Source: Gloeothece verrucosa PCC 7822
Lineage (GTDB): Bacteria; Cyanobacteriota; Cyanobacteriia; Cyanobacteriales; Microcystaceae
Direction: 5' to 3'
DNA: 64,000 nucleotides
Assembly (NCBI RefSeq): GCF_000147335.1
Contig: NC_014501.1
Coordinates: 930,001 to 994,000 of the forward strand
Positions 41,607 to 50,844 of this stretch are shown piece by piece. A program made the translations under genes and the position numbers. Within the stretch, counting starts at the first letter, position 1. Every line of letters begins with the position of its first letter. The notes beneath the pieces are model-generated. The model searched no databases and had not been told where the DNA came from. It saw only the letters and a program-made list of their open reading frames with translations.

Positions 41607-42647
41607 CTATTCTTGATCACGGTTAATCCTGTCAGTAGTTAGATTTTGGGCACTACCCAAATTAATGTTGTACTTGCCTTTCTGCCTTACGTTTTTTTGT
41701 ACAACATTGTTATCACCAACAACGTTGCTATTTCCCGTGACGAGCCTAGCACCTTGAGCATTTTGAGCCGCAACTGCATTATCGCCCGATGCCAAAATTT
41801 CTGTATGGTTAATAATTTGACGGTTGAATTCACACGGTTCAGACTCAATTTCTGGTTCTCCCTCAAATGGTAGACCTTTTGGTTCTGCTTCCCCACCCGC
41901 ATAGTAGGCCAAAATAAAATTGTCCGCTTGTTCAAAGTGTAGAATAGGATGCTGGCGATCGCGTGTTCGTCGAGGAACTACCTCACGAGCATAAAGGGCC
42001 AAATCTGCTACCCTTACATAACCATCCTGTTGCGAAACTCCTTTTCCTGCCAATGATTCAATCAAAGCTAACGTGAACGCACTGTAAGGTCTTCCTGCCA
42101 AAGATTTTTCATCCGCCTGAGAGGAGGCAATTATCACTCTTCCTTTGCCTTCATTAAATAGAGATTGAGCTTGCGGTGGCAAGGGTGCTTTTTCGGCTTG
42201 ATACCCCAAACTTTGAGTATCTCCTAATCCACCCGCATGACAGCAATCGAGCAAAACCAATAGCTTTTTAGCTGGAATTGCCCGTAGTTTGGCGGTAAAC
42301 TCTACACCGCTAATTGCCGTTTCATCGAGTTTGGTCTGGTCATACCCAAAAGGCATTAAGTAATAAGGTTTTCCTATCGGGCTTGCGACCTGATACCCAT
42401 GCCCGGAAAAATAGATAATAACTGTAGAATCAGGCGTAGTAGATTGGGCTAATTGCTCTAATGCCGTTAACATCTCATCTCGTTTTGCCTGTTCCTTCGT
42501 CAACAAGCGTACCTGCTCTGGTGGGTAAGCACAGCGTTCTGGATCTTGGAGAATATTGGCAAGACCGATAGCATCATCGATTGTGTTGGGCAAATCCCCA
42601 CCAACGCCGATAATACAGGCATGACCTTGAGTAAAGAGTTCGCTCAT
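41607..42647 (-). CDS. Caspase-like (metacaspase) protease
   Basis: The product has 346 residues. The p20-like domain (1-235) shows HACIIGVGGDLP, the catalytic His 83 in YFSGHGYQ, and Cys 136 in LLDCCHAGG, then IIASSQADEKS and SAFTLALIESL. This is an intact His-Cys dyad of the bacterial metacaspase (C14) family. The tail (about 280-346) has the Gly/Asn motif TGNSNVVGDNNVV at 304, like that in the next protein. It is first in the operon, 52 bp from a divergent membrane-protein gene. Probably the effector of the system. Confidence 0.9.
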   Translation of the reverse strand: MSELFTQGHACIIGVGGDLPNTIDDAIGLANILQDPERCAYPPEQVRLLTKEQAKRDEMLTALEQLAQSTTPDSTVIIYFSGHGYQVASPIGKPYYLMPFGYDQTKLDETAISGVEFTAKLRAIPAKKLLVLLDCCHAGGLGDTQSLGYQAEKAPLPPQAQSLFNEGKGRVIIASSQADEKSLAGRPYSAFTLALIESLAGKGVSQQDGYVRVADLALYAREVVPRRTRDRQHPILHFEQADNFILAYYAGGEAEPKGLPFEGEPEIESEPCEFNRQIINHTEILASGDNAVAAQNAQGARLVTGNSNVVGDNNVVQKNVRQKGKYNINLGSAQNLTTDRINRDQE

Positions 42648-42699
42648 TATTAAAGGGAATAAATATAATATTTATACTACTTCCAAATCTATCTTAAGT

Positions 42700-44151
42700 A
42701 TGAGATTTTGTCGTGCGGGGATTTTTAATATTCTGTTTTTAACTTTGACAATCTTAATCTTGCTTGAATCTCCTGTCTTTGCTCAAGCCGAGATAGTCGT
42801 CAGCCCAAAAACAGTTACAATCAATGGGACAAGAGGAGAAACGATCACCCGCACGATCGCAGTTCGCACCAGTGAAGAGATCAATGATGTGAAAGCGATT
42901 GCCTTAGATGCCTTCAGTGCAGATAATAGCGTCGTTCTCCCATCAGCGGCCATTGAAATTACTACCCCGCCCACTCAAATCAGTGTCAATGAATTAACCA
43001 GTTTTCCACTTAGATTAAATCTTCAGTCTGCTCCTAGTGGAGAATTTACAGGAGAAATTTTACTCACTTACACTGGAGGGGAAAAGTCAATTCCATTGAT
43101 TGTCAGGGTCAAAGATCCTTGGCTGTTGCCTTTAATGACACTGTTGGTCGGTATAGCGATCAGTATGGCCGTATCGGCTTACAGTAGTGAAGGCAAATTA
43201 AGTGATGAGGTTACACTTTCTCTTAAGAATATTTCTACCCAAATCGACTCAGATAAGGCAGAAGCGCGATCCTTCTGGTCACGAGCGGCTATGTATTTGA
43301 CCATTGCTAAACAAGCCCAAGATGGTAAACAATTTGTCCTAGCCCAAACAGAACTCGATAAGGCAAAAGCAGTTTGGAACAAGTGGCTTGAGCAACGTCC
43401 CAACTGGCTGATTCAGTTTCGCTACTATGACAGCCTCCGCCAACGTCTTGAGCAAAATGATCTTAAAAATTCATCTGCTCTCTATGTTCAGGAGATAAAT
43501 CGGGATTTAGAACAGACATTACAGAATAGTCCCGATCTCTCAACACCTGATAAATTAAAGCAACGCTTTGATGAACTCTCCAAACAACTTAATCGCTATA
43601 TTCGGCTGAAATTGCAGTTAGAGAAACTCAAAGGTTTGATTGCTGTTTTGGAAGGTGAACAACGCTATGAGTGGGAAGACAAAGCAGATGATTTAACACA
43701 GCGCTCCCAGATTTTACTTCCTTCACAAGATGACGAAGCACAAAAATTAGAAGATGAAATCAATACAAGTATTGAAAAAGTCAGAGAGTTAGGAGCTAAT
43801 GCTGCTGAAACATTTAAAAGTGTTGATGGAAATATTGAATTGGGTTTGGTGCTTCAACCTCCATCGGTAAAAGGTGCAAAACCTCAAGAAGTGTTCGGAA
43901 TTTTCCCAATTTGGCAAGCAGTTGCCAGTTTATGGCAAACGGCAAACGGTCGTTTAAGGCTGTTTTACCTGTCTAGTTACCTGATCTCTTTCATAGTATT
44001 AGCGGGGGGAGGATTTAATCAACTGTATTGGACTAAATCAACGTTTGGAGCCAACGGTTGGGGAGATTATTTCGCTCTATTGGCATGGGGATTTGGTGCA
44101 GAAGCGACTCGAAAGGTTGTTACTCAAGTAGCTGGCAAAACCGATTCATAA
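42700..44151 (+). CDS. Membrane protein with signal peptide, Ig-like and coiled-coil domains
   Basis: The product has 483 residues. A signal sequence covers 1-29 (ILFLTLTILILLESPVFAQ). An Ig-like beta domain follows (30-145, VVSPKTVTINGTRGETITR). A membrane segment WLLPLMTLLVGIAISMAV lies near 147-165, a long coiled coil at about 170-380, and hydrophobic helices at about 420-470. It is transcribed away from the caspase with only 52 bp between starts, so the promoters overlap. It could be a membrane partner or target of the caspase system. Confidence 0.65.
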   Translation: MRFCRAGIFNILFLTLTILILLESPVFAQAEIVVSPKTVTINGTRGETITRTIAVRTSEEINDVKAIALDAFSADNSVVLPSAAIEITTPPTQISVNELTSFPLRLNLQSAPSGEFTGEILLTYTGGEKSIPLIVRVKDPWLLPLMTLLVGIAISMAVSAYSSEGKLSDEVTLSLKNISTQIDSDKAEARSFWSRAAMYLTIAKQAQDGKQFVLAQTELDKAKAVWNKWLEQRPNWLIQFRYYDSLRQRLEQNDLKNSSALYVQEINRDLEQTLQNSPDLSTPDKLKQRFDELSKQLNRYIRLKLQLEKLKGLIAVLEGEQRYEWEDKADDLTQRSQILLPSQDDEAQKLEDEINTSIEKVRELGANAAETFKSVDGNIELGLVLQPPSVKGAKPQEVFGIFPIWQAVASLWQTANGRLRLFYLSSYLISFIVLAGGGFNQLYWTKSTFGANGWGDYFALLAWGFGAEATRKVVTQVAGKTDS

Positions 44152-44204
44152 ACCTCTGATATTGTTTCATAAATCTTTTATATTGTTAATATCCTTGATT
44201 AAAT

Positions 44205-44504
44205 CTACTTTTTGAGATTTACGTCTGAGGGACGGACAACAGTAATCCCTTTGTAGGGGCTAAAATCTCGATCAAAGGTGAGTACCTGGGTTAACTTGTG
44301 AACAAGCATGGCAGCCACTAAACGAGTGTCGTAAACTTTCGCTCCCACGACATTATAAGTATTGACCAGTCTTTTCCATTCCCGATGGATGCTTCCGACA
44401 TCTTCTAATAAAGTGAACAATTCTTCGAAACGCTGAATTTCCTCTTGAGCCTCGGCTGTACTATGCCCCATTCCCTTCTTTTTTATAGGGCGGGTGTAAA
44501 CGCT
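44205..44504 (-). pseudogene. PIN-domain toxin gene, 5' end lost
   Basis: The frame gives SVYTRPIKKKGMGHSTAEA, VYDTRLVAAMLVHKL, VLTFDRDF, the C-terminal two thirds of a VapC-like PIN protein. The intact gene at 59811-60287 has SVYSRPVEKNGMGHTAAEA, VYDTRLVANMLVYDL at the same places. A stop lies directly before SVYT (44505-44507), so the first 50 or so residues, with the first catalytic Asp, are absent. An ATG at 44471 could give an 88-residue remnant. Confidence 0.8.
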
Positions 44505-44509
44505 CTACA

Positions 44510-44600
44510 TTTTATACTTTGAGAATTTATTGATGAGTTCGTTATCCAAAGTAAAGCTTTGTGATATGTTTGTCCTAAGAGATTTGCTTTGACCAAATCT
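44510..44600. repeat. Sequence shared with the upstream flank of the PIN locus at 61.33 kb
   Basis: ATTTATTGATGAGTTCGTTA, then AGCTTTGTGATATGTTTG and AGAGATTTGCTTT here correspond to ATTTATTGATGGGTTTGTTA, AGCATTGTGATCTGTTTG and AGAGATTTCTTTT at about 61332-61405. Together with the PIN remnant this shows that an entire PIN locus was copied and lost its middle. Confidence 0.6.
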
Positions 44601-45160
44601 TAAACCTAGTCCATTTTGAAACCTGAAGTTTTGGCAATTGATTAATCAAAAACAAGAAATTGGTTAGGTTGGCTTATACTCTCGATCTTGAAACAGACCA
44701 GTTTATACGAGCGCGTAGCACCACTTCGTGACGGCTTATTTGCCAAAAATCTAGATACTACAGCCTCATCCCCCAAAGTACGGGGCTTTGAAATAATTTT
44801 CACTTTGATACGCCACCCAATAGCACTCGCGCGTTTAACTTGGAGCCAATTTACGATTACCTCCAACCGTATTCTTTCGGTATTCGCTAGTGATGCTACC
44901 GGCAAGAAGCGAGGTCGAGGCGAGGTCTGTCGCCCTTTCCTGACTCCTGTTCAGGAACAAGATTTACAAAAATAACTCGACCTAGGGAGCTACAAAGAAG
45001 CTTAAAATTAATAAATTTGGGCGAATTTTTCTAGAAAATACAAACTTAATTTGATCATCACATTGATACGACATTTTCTTCTATCTCGTCTTACTTTTTA
45101 TCCAGTTCTTCTTTCTTCTCGCGTTTTTGCTTTTTATTACTTTCCAGAAATCACAAATAA
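44601..45160. other. Spacer without a recognised gene
   Basis: Frames of up to 95 codons exist (44688-44975 plus) but match nothing I know and lack a ribosome site. Possibly decayed mobile-element DNA. Confidence 0.35.
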
Positions 45161-45162
45161 TT

Positions 45163-45178
45163 AGTGATCTAGATCACA
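45163..45178. promoter_or_regulatory. CRP (SyCRP1)-type box upstream of the PssE gene
   Basis: AGTGATCTAGATCACA, with the 14-base core GTGATCTAGATCAC a perfect palindrome. It agrees with the cyanobacterial SyCRP1 consensus TGTGATCTAGATCACA at 15 of 16 positions. It ends 98 bp before the start at 45277. A matching box lies at the other end of the cluster (55730-55745). Confidence 0.75.
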
Positions 45179-45194
45179 GTGTAATTAAGTGATT

Positions 45195-45229
45195 ATTGTT
45201 ACAATTGTTACAGAAAAAAATTTTTCTGT
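45195..45229. promoter_or_regulatory. Direct repeat and palindrome next to the CRP box
   Basis: ATTGTTACA is present twice in tandem (45195-45212). It recalls the RpaB HLR1 box (two GTTACAWW repeats) but the period is 9, not 10. It runs into the palindrome ACAGAAAAA-AA-TTTTTCTGT (45210-45229). Function uncertain. Confidence 0.35.
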
Positions 45230-45276
45230 GTATTCCCCGATAGGGACAATTCGCTACCAAGATTAGGAGTAAAAAA

Positions 45277-45774
45277 ATGATTTTAGTTACAGTAGGAACC
45301 GAAAAATTCCCTTTTGATCGTTTGATGAAATGGATCAATCATCTCATTCAAGAAGATTTCATTAATATTGAGCAAGAAGAAATTATTATTCAATGCGGTT
45401 CGTGTACTTTTATTCCCACAGGGGTTAAAAATTATTCAATTGTCCCTTCCGAAAAATTTAAAAATTATGTTGAGGAAGCACGCTTAATTATTGCTCATTG
45501 CGGAGAAGGAACAATTGATTTATTAGCAAAAATGAATAAATCTTTTATTTTAGTGCCTCGTTCTTGTCGTTTTGGCGAGCATATAGATGAACATCAGCTT
45601 GAATTGGCAGACATGATGGAAAAACAGGGGGTTGCTATTGCTCGTTGTCCCGGCGATCTAGTTAGATTTTTAATGACTCCTCAAAATGTAGAATTAACAA
45701 CCACTCCCACTGATTATTATTATTCAACTACTCAAAGTTTAGAAGCAATGATTACTGCTAAAGCTTTTGAGTAA
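45277..45774 (+). CDS. PssE/Alg13-like glycosyltransferase catalytic subunit
   Basis: The product has 165 residues, MILVTVGTEKFPFDRLMKWI, QCGSCTFIP, then the nucleotide-sugar binding block LIIAHCGEGTIDLLAKMNKSFILVPR and EHIDEHQLELADMM. This is the GT28 C-terminal-type fold of Alg13/PssE, which needs a membrane-bound Alg14/PssD partner to transfer the second sugar onto the lipid-linked primer. The PssD-like partner is at 53997-54461 on the other strand, 8 kb away, instead of adjacent. A ribosome site TTAGGAG precedes the ATG. Confidence 0.85.
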   Translation: MILVTVGTEKFPFDRLMKWINHLIQEDFINIEQEEIIIQCGSCTFIPTGVKNYSIVPSEKFKNYVEEARLIIAHCGEGTIDLLAKMNKSFILVPRSCRFGEHIDEHQLELADMMEKQGVAIARCPGDLVRFLMTPQNVELTTTPTDYYYSTTQSLEAMITAKAFE

Positions 45775-45830
45775 AAGTCTCGCCCTTGGAACAAACTTTA
45801 TCTTTTTTAAAATATTAATTCTTATAATCG

Positions 45831-47081
45831 CTATTCTTTAAAAGCAATTCCCATCACAACTAAGCCAGGCCAAAATAAATAAGCAAGAATTTCTAAATTT
45901 TCTCCAAAAGTATAAAGGAATAAAGTAAACAGAATAGCTAAAGCGGTTCTTGCGGTTTGTTTTGCCTGAGATTTAAACAGGAGTACGATAAAACTTAAAA
46001 GCATAGGAATCGCTAAAGCTAATAAGCCAACAATTCCCTTGACAAATAATAAACCAAACCAAGTATGATGGGAGCCAATAGGCATATACTCAACTAAATG
46101 AGGGCCAGTTTCAACGATTCCATGACCCCAAATCGGTGCTTCAGTTTCCCAACGATATCCGGCAATTTCTCTGAGGGTGCTTCGTACCCTCGTGGACTCT
46201 GCCCTCGCTTCTTTAAATTTCGTCCAAACAGTATCTATTATATTTAATAATAAAGGTGAAAGAATTCCACTAATTACAGAAGCAATCCCTAAAAAGATTT
46301 GAATGAAAGGACGAGTAAGACGAGAAAGGAAAAAAGTCAACACTGGAGTTAGTAAAATAGAAACTAAAGCTAACCGCGACTTACAGACATAACCCATAAA
46401 CAAAGCTCCCAGAATACCAAAGAAACGCCATTTATAATTTTTTTCTCCTAAAGCAAGAAGAAAATAAATATTAGCTAAAAATCCTAATGCCGGCCCCCAA
46501 GGGGTAAATAAGCGTTGGCGAATTTCACCATCAAAATCAATTTCATACAAAGAAACATCAAAAAAAGTCGTGCCGGGACCACCAACCGCTTTTAGGGGAG
46601 AAACATAAAGGATTTCGGGTAGGTGGAGGATAGGAGCGATAATTAATAAAGGGCAAATTAAGAGAGTATGAAAACAAATAATACAAGTCGCTTTATAAAT
46701 AATTTGGGGACGAATAGGTAAACATCCCACTAAAGGATACAAAGCTAGTAACGCCCAACCTTTACTCCAGCCAATAGAAGATTTAATGAGAGTTGAAATA
46801 GGCAAATTATAATCAAGATGTCCGACAATTAATGCGACTTCCATGGCCAACATTCCCATAATCCAAACCCAAGTAATGAAAGGAATAGAAATGCGTTGCT
46901 CTGATGGAGTCTCATCGGATTGTAGCCAGAGTTTTAAAAGTAGGTAAAACCCCAATATCCAAGCAACTAATGCCCCAACAATATACATGGCTCCAATTAG
47001 GTAAAATCCATAAGTCCAAGTGATGGCATACCAGACTACAGCTTCAGGAAAATTTTGGGGCTGAATTGGTTTAGCACTCAT
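45831..47081 (-). CDS. O-antigen/exopolysaccharide polymerase (Wzy-like)
   Basis: The product has 416 residues with about ten membrane segments and the large periplasmic loop typical of the O-antigen ligase/Wzy family (ESTRVRSTLREIAGYRW, APIWGHGIVETGPHLVEYMP, then SHHTWFGLLFVKGI). It would join repeat units on the periplasmic side. Its ATG overlaps the Wzz stop by one base; it is last in the minus-strand operon. Confidence 0.8.
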   Translation of the reverse strand: MSAKPIQPQNFPEAVVWYAITWTYGFYLIGAMYIVGALVAWILGFYLLLKLWLQSDETPSEQRISIPFITWVWIMGMLAMEVALIVGHLDYNLPISTLIKSSIGWSKGWALLALYPLVGCLPIRPQIIYKATCIICFHTLLICPLLIIAPILHLPEILYVSPLKAVGGPGTTFFDVSLYEIDFDGEIRQRLFTPWGPALGFLANIYFLLALGEKNYKWRFFGILGALFMGYVCKSRLALVSILLTPVLTFFLSRLTRPFIQIFLGIASVISGILSPLLLNIIDTVWTKFKEARAESTRVRSTLREIAGYRWETEAPIWGHGIVETGPHLVEYMPIGSHHTWFGLLFVKGIVGLLALAIPMLLSFIVLLFKSQAKQTARTALAILFTLFLYTFGENLEILAYLFWPGLVVMGIAFKE

Positions 47082-48508
47082 TAAGCTAAAATTTCCTTGA
47101 CTATTCGTTTAGTGGTCGTTAAAATAGAGCTTCGCCACCAAATTAAAGTGAGTCCTAAAGTAATAAAAATTGAACCAATTAAAGAACCCGCTAATACTAA
47201 CTTCGGTTTAGGAGAAGCCGGCGTATCGGCAAGAGTAGGTTCTTCAATCATTTGAATCAGAGGAAAAGCACCAAAAGAATCACCTTTGCCCAAATCAACT
47301 TTAGCAAGAGTAGAGGCAAAGATAGCTTCAGAAATCTGTAATTCCCTTAACAAATCATCTAAAACCAATTCTTTTTGAGAGAGAGTATTTAATCTAGCTT
47401 CTAATTGTTTGATTTGTTCTGTAAAAGTTCTGACTTGAGCCGTTAATCCTTGATAGTTAGAAGAGAGGGTTATTAGATTTTGAAATAATTCTGCTCGTTT
47501 TACGCCTGAACCCCCACTATTATCAAGATTAAGACGTTGTAAAATTGATGGGTAAACTTCTCGATTTAATAATACTTTTGCTCGTTCCAACATCATTTGC
47601 AAAGCGGCATCTTGCTTTTGTTTGGCATCAACAACATCAGGATAATTAACTCCACGATCAGGTAATAAACTGGCTAAAGTCGTTGTTGCTGTGGTATATT
47701 CAGTTAAAGTTTTTTGAAATTGCTGATCAGTTTGTAAGATTAAAGCATCTGCGGCTTCTTGGGGAGAAAGATTTAAATTGACCGATAACTGTTGTAATTG
47801 TCGCCCAGTTTGTTGCTGTTGGGCAAAAATTTCTGAGCGCTGTTTTCTCAAGTCTTCAATGTTATTAATTAAGCTTTTAACTTGCTCCGAAGAATTAAAG
47901 CCAGATCGGGCTTTATATTGAGATAAACGATGTTGAGCATTGGTCAATTTTTTTTGAGCTTCGATAAGGGATTGGAGATTGGATTTACTACGTTCTTTTT
48001 GTTCAGCTTGCCGTAAAGTATTAACTCGTTGAGTAAGAACTATATAAAGTATATTTAATTTTTTTTGTGCTAACTGGGGATTATTAGCACTGAGAGATAA
48101 ACGGAGCATGGTAGTATTATTGATAATAGTAATTTTCGCTTCACCAAAGTCTTCTTCTGATAATTTAAGTTTATAGGCTGCGGCTTTTAAAACAGAGGGG
48201 CTACTGGCAATAATTTTATAGTTCTCTCTGGGGTCTGAAGAACTGTTAAAAGCTGAAGAATTTGAGGTTAAAGCTTGCCCGATATCAGGTAAATTAACAC
48301 TAACTCCTGCACTATTCATCGCTACATTTAAAATCGCTTCACTGATATAGCTGGGTTTAGCGGTTTTAAGATAACGAAAAGAAATTCCCCATAATGCACC
48401 ATTAGCAAGAATGGCAAGAGTAAAATATTTAATCAACCGCAACCAAATAAATTCTCTTTTCGCATCGGGAGTTTTTTGAGATACAGAACCAGATGATGTA
48501 ATAGCCAT
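47081..48508 (-). CDS. Chain-length/co-polymerase protein (Wzz/GumC-like)
   Basis: The product has 475 residues with two terminal membrane segments (about 28-47 and 435-457) and a long periplasmic coiled coil between (LIEAQKKLTNAQHRLSQYKA, LEARLNTLSQKELVL). The proline-rich PASPKPKLVLAGSLIG before the second segment is the usual PCP-2 mark. No Walker motif follows, so there is no attached tyrosine kinase. One-base overlaps tie it to the genes on both sides. Confidence 0.85.
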   Translation of the reverse strand: MAITSSGSVSQKTPDAKREFIWLRLIKYFTLAILANGALWGISFRYLKTAKPSYISEAILNVAMNSAGVSVNLPDIGQALTSNSSAFNSSSDPRENYKIIASSPSVLKAAAYKLKLSEEDFGEAKITIINNTTMLRLSLSANNPQLAQKKLNILYIVLTQRVNTLRQAEQKERSKSNLQSLIEAQKKLTNAQHRLSQYKARSGFNSSEQVKSLINNIEDLRKQRSEIFAQQQQTGRQLQQLSVNLNLSPQEAADALILQTDQQFQKTLTEYTTATTTLASLLPDRGVNYPDVVDAKQKQDAALQMMLERAKVLLNREVYPSILQRLNLDNSGGSGVKRAELFQNLITLSSNYQGLTAQVRTFTEQIKQLEARLNTLSQKELVLDDLLRELQISEAIFASTLAKVDLGKGDSFGAFPLIQMIEEPTLADTPASPKPKLVLAGSLIGSIFITLGLTLIWWRSSILTTTKRIVKEILA

Positions 48509-49605
48509 CAGCGAAACAGATTTCGTAAAAGTAATAGAGGGTTAAGAGGACTTAAAAAATCGGCAATAGTACGAAAAACATCTCTAGTATTAGTGATTTC
48601 AGAATCATAACAAGCGACTCCATCTCTTGGCATTAAAAAAGGATTATCTTGATCATTTTGGGATTCTCTTAATAAATCTTCGACTTTACGTTCAATAACG
48701 GTTGTCTCCCCAGAAATTCGGTTAACACGCACTAAAATCGCCTTTCGATCAGCATTAGTCGGTTTAGTTCCACCGGCACAGTTAGCGGAAATAACGGCAT
48801 GGCTGAACCTTGCTCCATAAGGAAAAGTAATTCCTTCTTCTCGGTTTCCGATAGCCGAAGTAGCATTACTCGTTGCCGGCACAGAAAGGTTCGAGACAAA
48901 AACTTTGATACCGGGGGGAGTAATTTGAGAAGGACGCACTAATTCAGCTTGAAATTGCCCTAGATCCGGCACGATAATTTGATCATCAGCGACTAGAGGA
49001 ATATCTTTTACAGGTTCACCACTAAATTCTCCAGAAAGATCGGCGACGATTTCTTGCTCTGCGCGAATAATACGAATATGACGAAGGTCTGCTGAAGGTA
49101 AAACCCCACCGGTAGCCCGTATTGCATCGGTTAAATAGCGGTTAAGGGGATTGCTCCCAGTAATTTGACGGGATTCTGAGGTAAATGTATTGTTTTGTTC
49201 AGTTTGATTATTTTCATTAATTAAAACTCTACCGGGATTGAAGACTTCTCCTTTGACCGTAACAGTTATCGGGGCCCAGCGTAAAATCTCAATACTAAGT
49301 TTTAGCTTCCCCGGCGGAAAATATTGTTGCTCGATTAACGCTTGACTCAACTTTTGCTGAACTTCAATCGGTTCTAATCCGCCTACAGCTAAAAGACCTA
49401 AATAAGGGATTTCTAAATTCCCATCTTGGTTAACTTCATAAACCCCTGTAAAATACTTTTCATTGGGAATAGAAACTTCTAAACGATCGCCAGGAGACAG
49501 AGGCAAGCTTAACCCCGATGAGGCCTTTAAACAAATAAGTGTCACGACGCTCAGAAAAAAAACATTTCTAAATTTCGTTATATTGCAATTGAGTCCGAAA
49601 GACAT
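48508..49605 (-). CDS. Polysaccharide export protein (Wza-like, SLBB)
   Basis: The product has 365 residues. A signal sequence (about 12-34, VFFLSVVTLICLKASSGLS) is followed by the polysaccharide-export domain LSPGDRLEVSIPNEKYFTG, EIPYLGLLAVGG, and SLBB-type repeats (VTVKGEVFNPGRVL; IKVFVSNL). It has no lipobox Cys, as in many cyanobacterial Wza relatives. It would form the outer-membrane gate. Its start lies 38 bp inside the end of the Wzx gene. Confidence 0.85.
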   Translation of the reverse strand: MSFGLNCNITKFRNVFFLSVVTLICLKASSGLSLPLSPGDRLEVSIPNEKYFTGVYEVNQDGNLEIPYLGLLAVGGLEPIEVQQKLSQALIEQQYFPPGKLKLSIEILRWAPITVTVKGEVFNPGRVLINENNQTEQNNTFTSESRQITGSNPLNRYLTDAIRATGGVLPSADLRHIRIIRAEQEIVADLSGEFSGEPVKDIPLVADDQIIVPDLGQFQAELVRPSQITPPGIKVFVSNLSVPATSNATSAIGNREEGITFPYGARFSHAVISANCAGGTKPTNADRKAILVRVNRISGETTVIERKVEDLLRESQNDQDNPFLMPRDGVACYDSEITNTRDVFRTIADFLSPLNPLLLLRNLFR

Positions 49606-50842
49606 ATCGCATGACCCAAAGAGTAAACACTGGTAAACAAATCAGATGAGTTAACAAGACCGCAAAGGCTACACCTAAGCTTTGCCAGTGAACGCCTATG
49701 AGCAACCCTACAGCAAATATAGCAGTAAATATCAAATTCCACATTAAGTCTTTTTGGGGTTGATCCACAGCTAGTAATAACTGGGAAGCCGAATCAGCAA
49801 AAGGTCTAGAGATAGCGGACAAACAAATTAAAATCAGAATTGGAATTGCCGGAATCCACTTGTGACCAAAGACAAGGGGAACATAAAAGGGTGCTAAACC
49901 TGATTGTAGCAAAACTAAAGGAATCAAGATTAATCCAATGGTTTTTAGACTATGGTAGTATCTGGCTTTAAATAGTTGAGGGTGGGCACGAGCATCACAT
50001 AAATGAGGCAGTAAAGCGGATTTTATCGAAGACATAACGCTTAAACTAATACCCAGACCAGCATTAAAAGCAAAATAATAGATTCCTAAAGCCTCTACAC
50101 TTAAAAAACGTCCAATAATCAAATAATCTAAATTCGCCCGTAGGGTATAGAGTAATTCTACCCCTAAAATATTGCGTCCAAACTGAAATAGTTCGCCCCA
50201 ATGACGGGTCGTAAATTGTCCATGAGGCCGCCACGCATGGTTTTTAATAATGATATAAACCCAAATGGGAGCTACCAAGATTTTAGGTAGTACAATCGCC
50301 CACATTCCTAAGCCAAAAAAAGCTAAAATACCCGAAAGTATATTATCTGTGGAAATTTGTAACATTTCGGTCAGGGCAATCACTTTAAAACGTCCTTCTC
50401 GTTGGAGTAAAGCCGCTTGAACCAGGCCAAAGGGAATCAACAATAAATTTAAGGCCATAGCGCAAATCGGCAAAATGAGACGCTTATCATCATAAAACCA
50501 AGCCAAAGGGAACGCCACCCCACACTGTAATCCAAATAGTCCCGCAAAAACCACCCAGTTAAGCCAATAAGCGGACTGGGATAAAGCCTCTAACTGTTTT
50601 TCATCCCCTTGGATCAGTCGAATCCCAACGCCGTTACGAGAAAAGACACGGATAAATTCATTAGTGGTCAAAATAATGGCGGCTAATCCATAATCATAGG
50701 AGGAAAGAAAACGAGCAAGAATCACGGTAGTGATTAAACGAGATACTCGAATAACAGCCCCAGATCCCCCCAGCCATCCCACATTTCGAACGAAGGGACT
50801 ATCTATCTGTTTGAGTTTGGCTTTTAAAATATTAAAGAGCAT
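49568..50842 (-). CDS. Oligosaccharide flippase (Wzx-like)
   Basis: The product has 424 residues with 12 or so membrane helices, beginning with VRNVGWLGGSGAVIRVSRLI and ARFLSSYDYGLAAIILTTNEF, the usual start of the MOP/Wzx family. It would flip lipid-linked repeat units. Two bases separate it from the GT4 gene upstream; its end overlaps the Wza gene. Confidence 0.85.
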   Translation of the reverse strand: MLFNILKAKLKQIDSPFVRNVGWLGGSGAVIRVSRLITTVILARFLSSYDYGLAAIILTTNEFIRVFSRNGVGIRLIQGDEKQLEALSQSAYWLNWVVFAGLFGLQCGVAFPLAWFYDDKRLILPICAMALNLLLIPFGLVQAALLQREGRFKVIALTEMLQISTDNILSGILAFFGLGMWAIVLPKILVAPIWVYIIIKNHAWRPHGQFTTRHWGELFQFGRNILGVELLYTLRANLDYLIIGRFLSVEALGIYYFAFNAGLGISLSVMSSIKSALLPHLCDARAHPQLFKARYYHSLKTIGLILIPLVLLQSGLAPFYVPLVFGHKWIPAIPILILICLSAISRPFADSASQLLLAVDQPQKDLMWNLIFTAIFAVGLLIGVHWQSLGVAFAVLLTHLICLPVFTLWVMRYVFRTQLQYNEI

Positions 50843-50844
50843 TC

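Noticed and set aside
44688..44975. 95-codon plus-strand frame
   Set aside because: No family, no ribosome site, and a similar-length frame on the other strand; kept only as possible decayed DNA.
45195..45214. RpaB HLR1 box
   Set aside because: The repeat period is 9 and the known box has 10, so I do not claim it.
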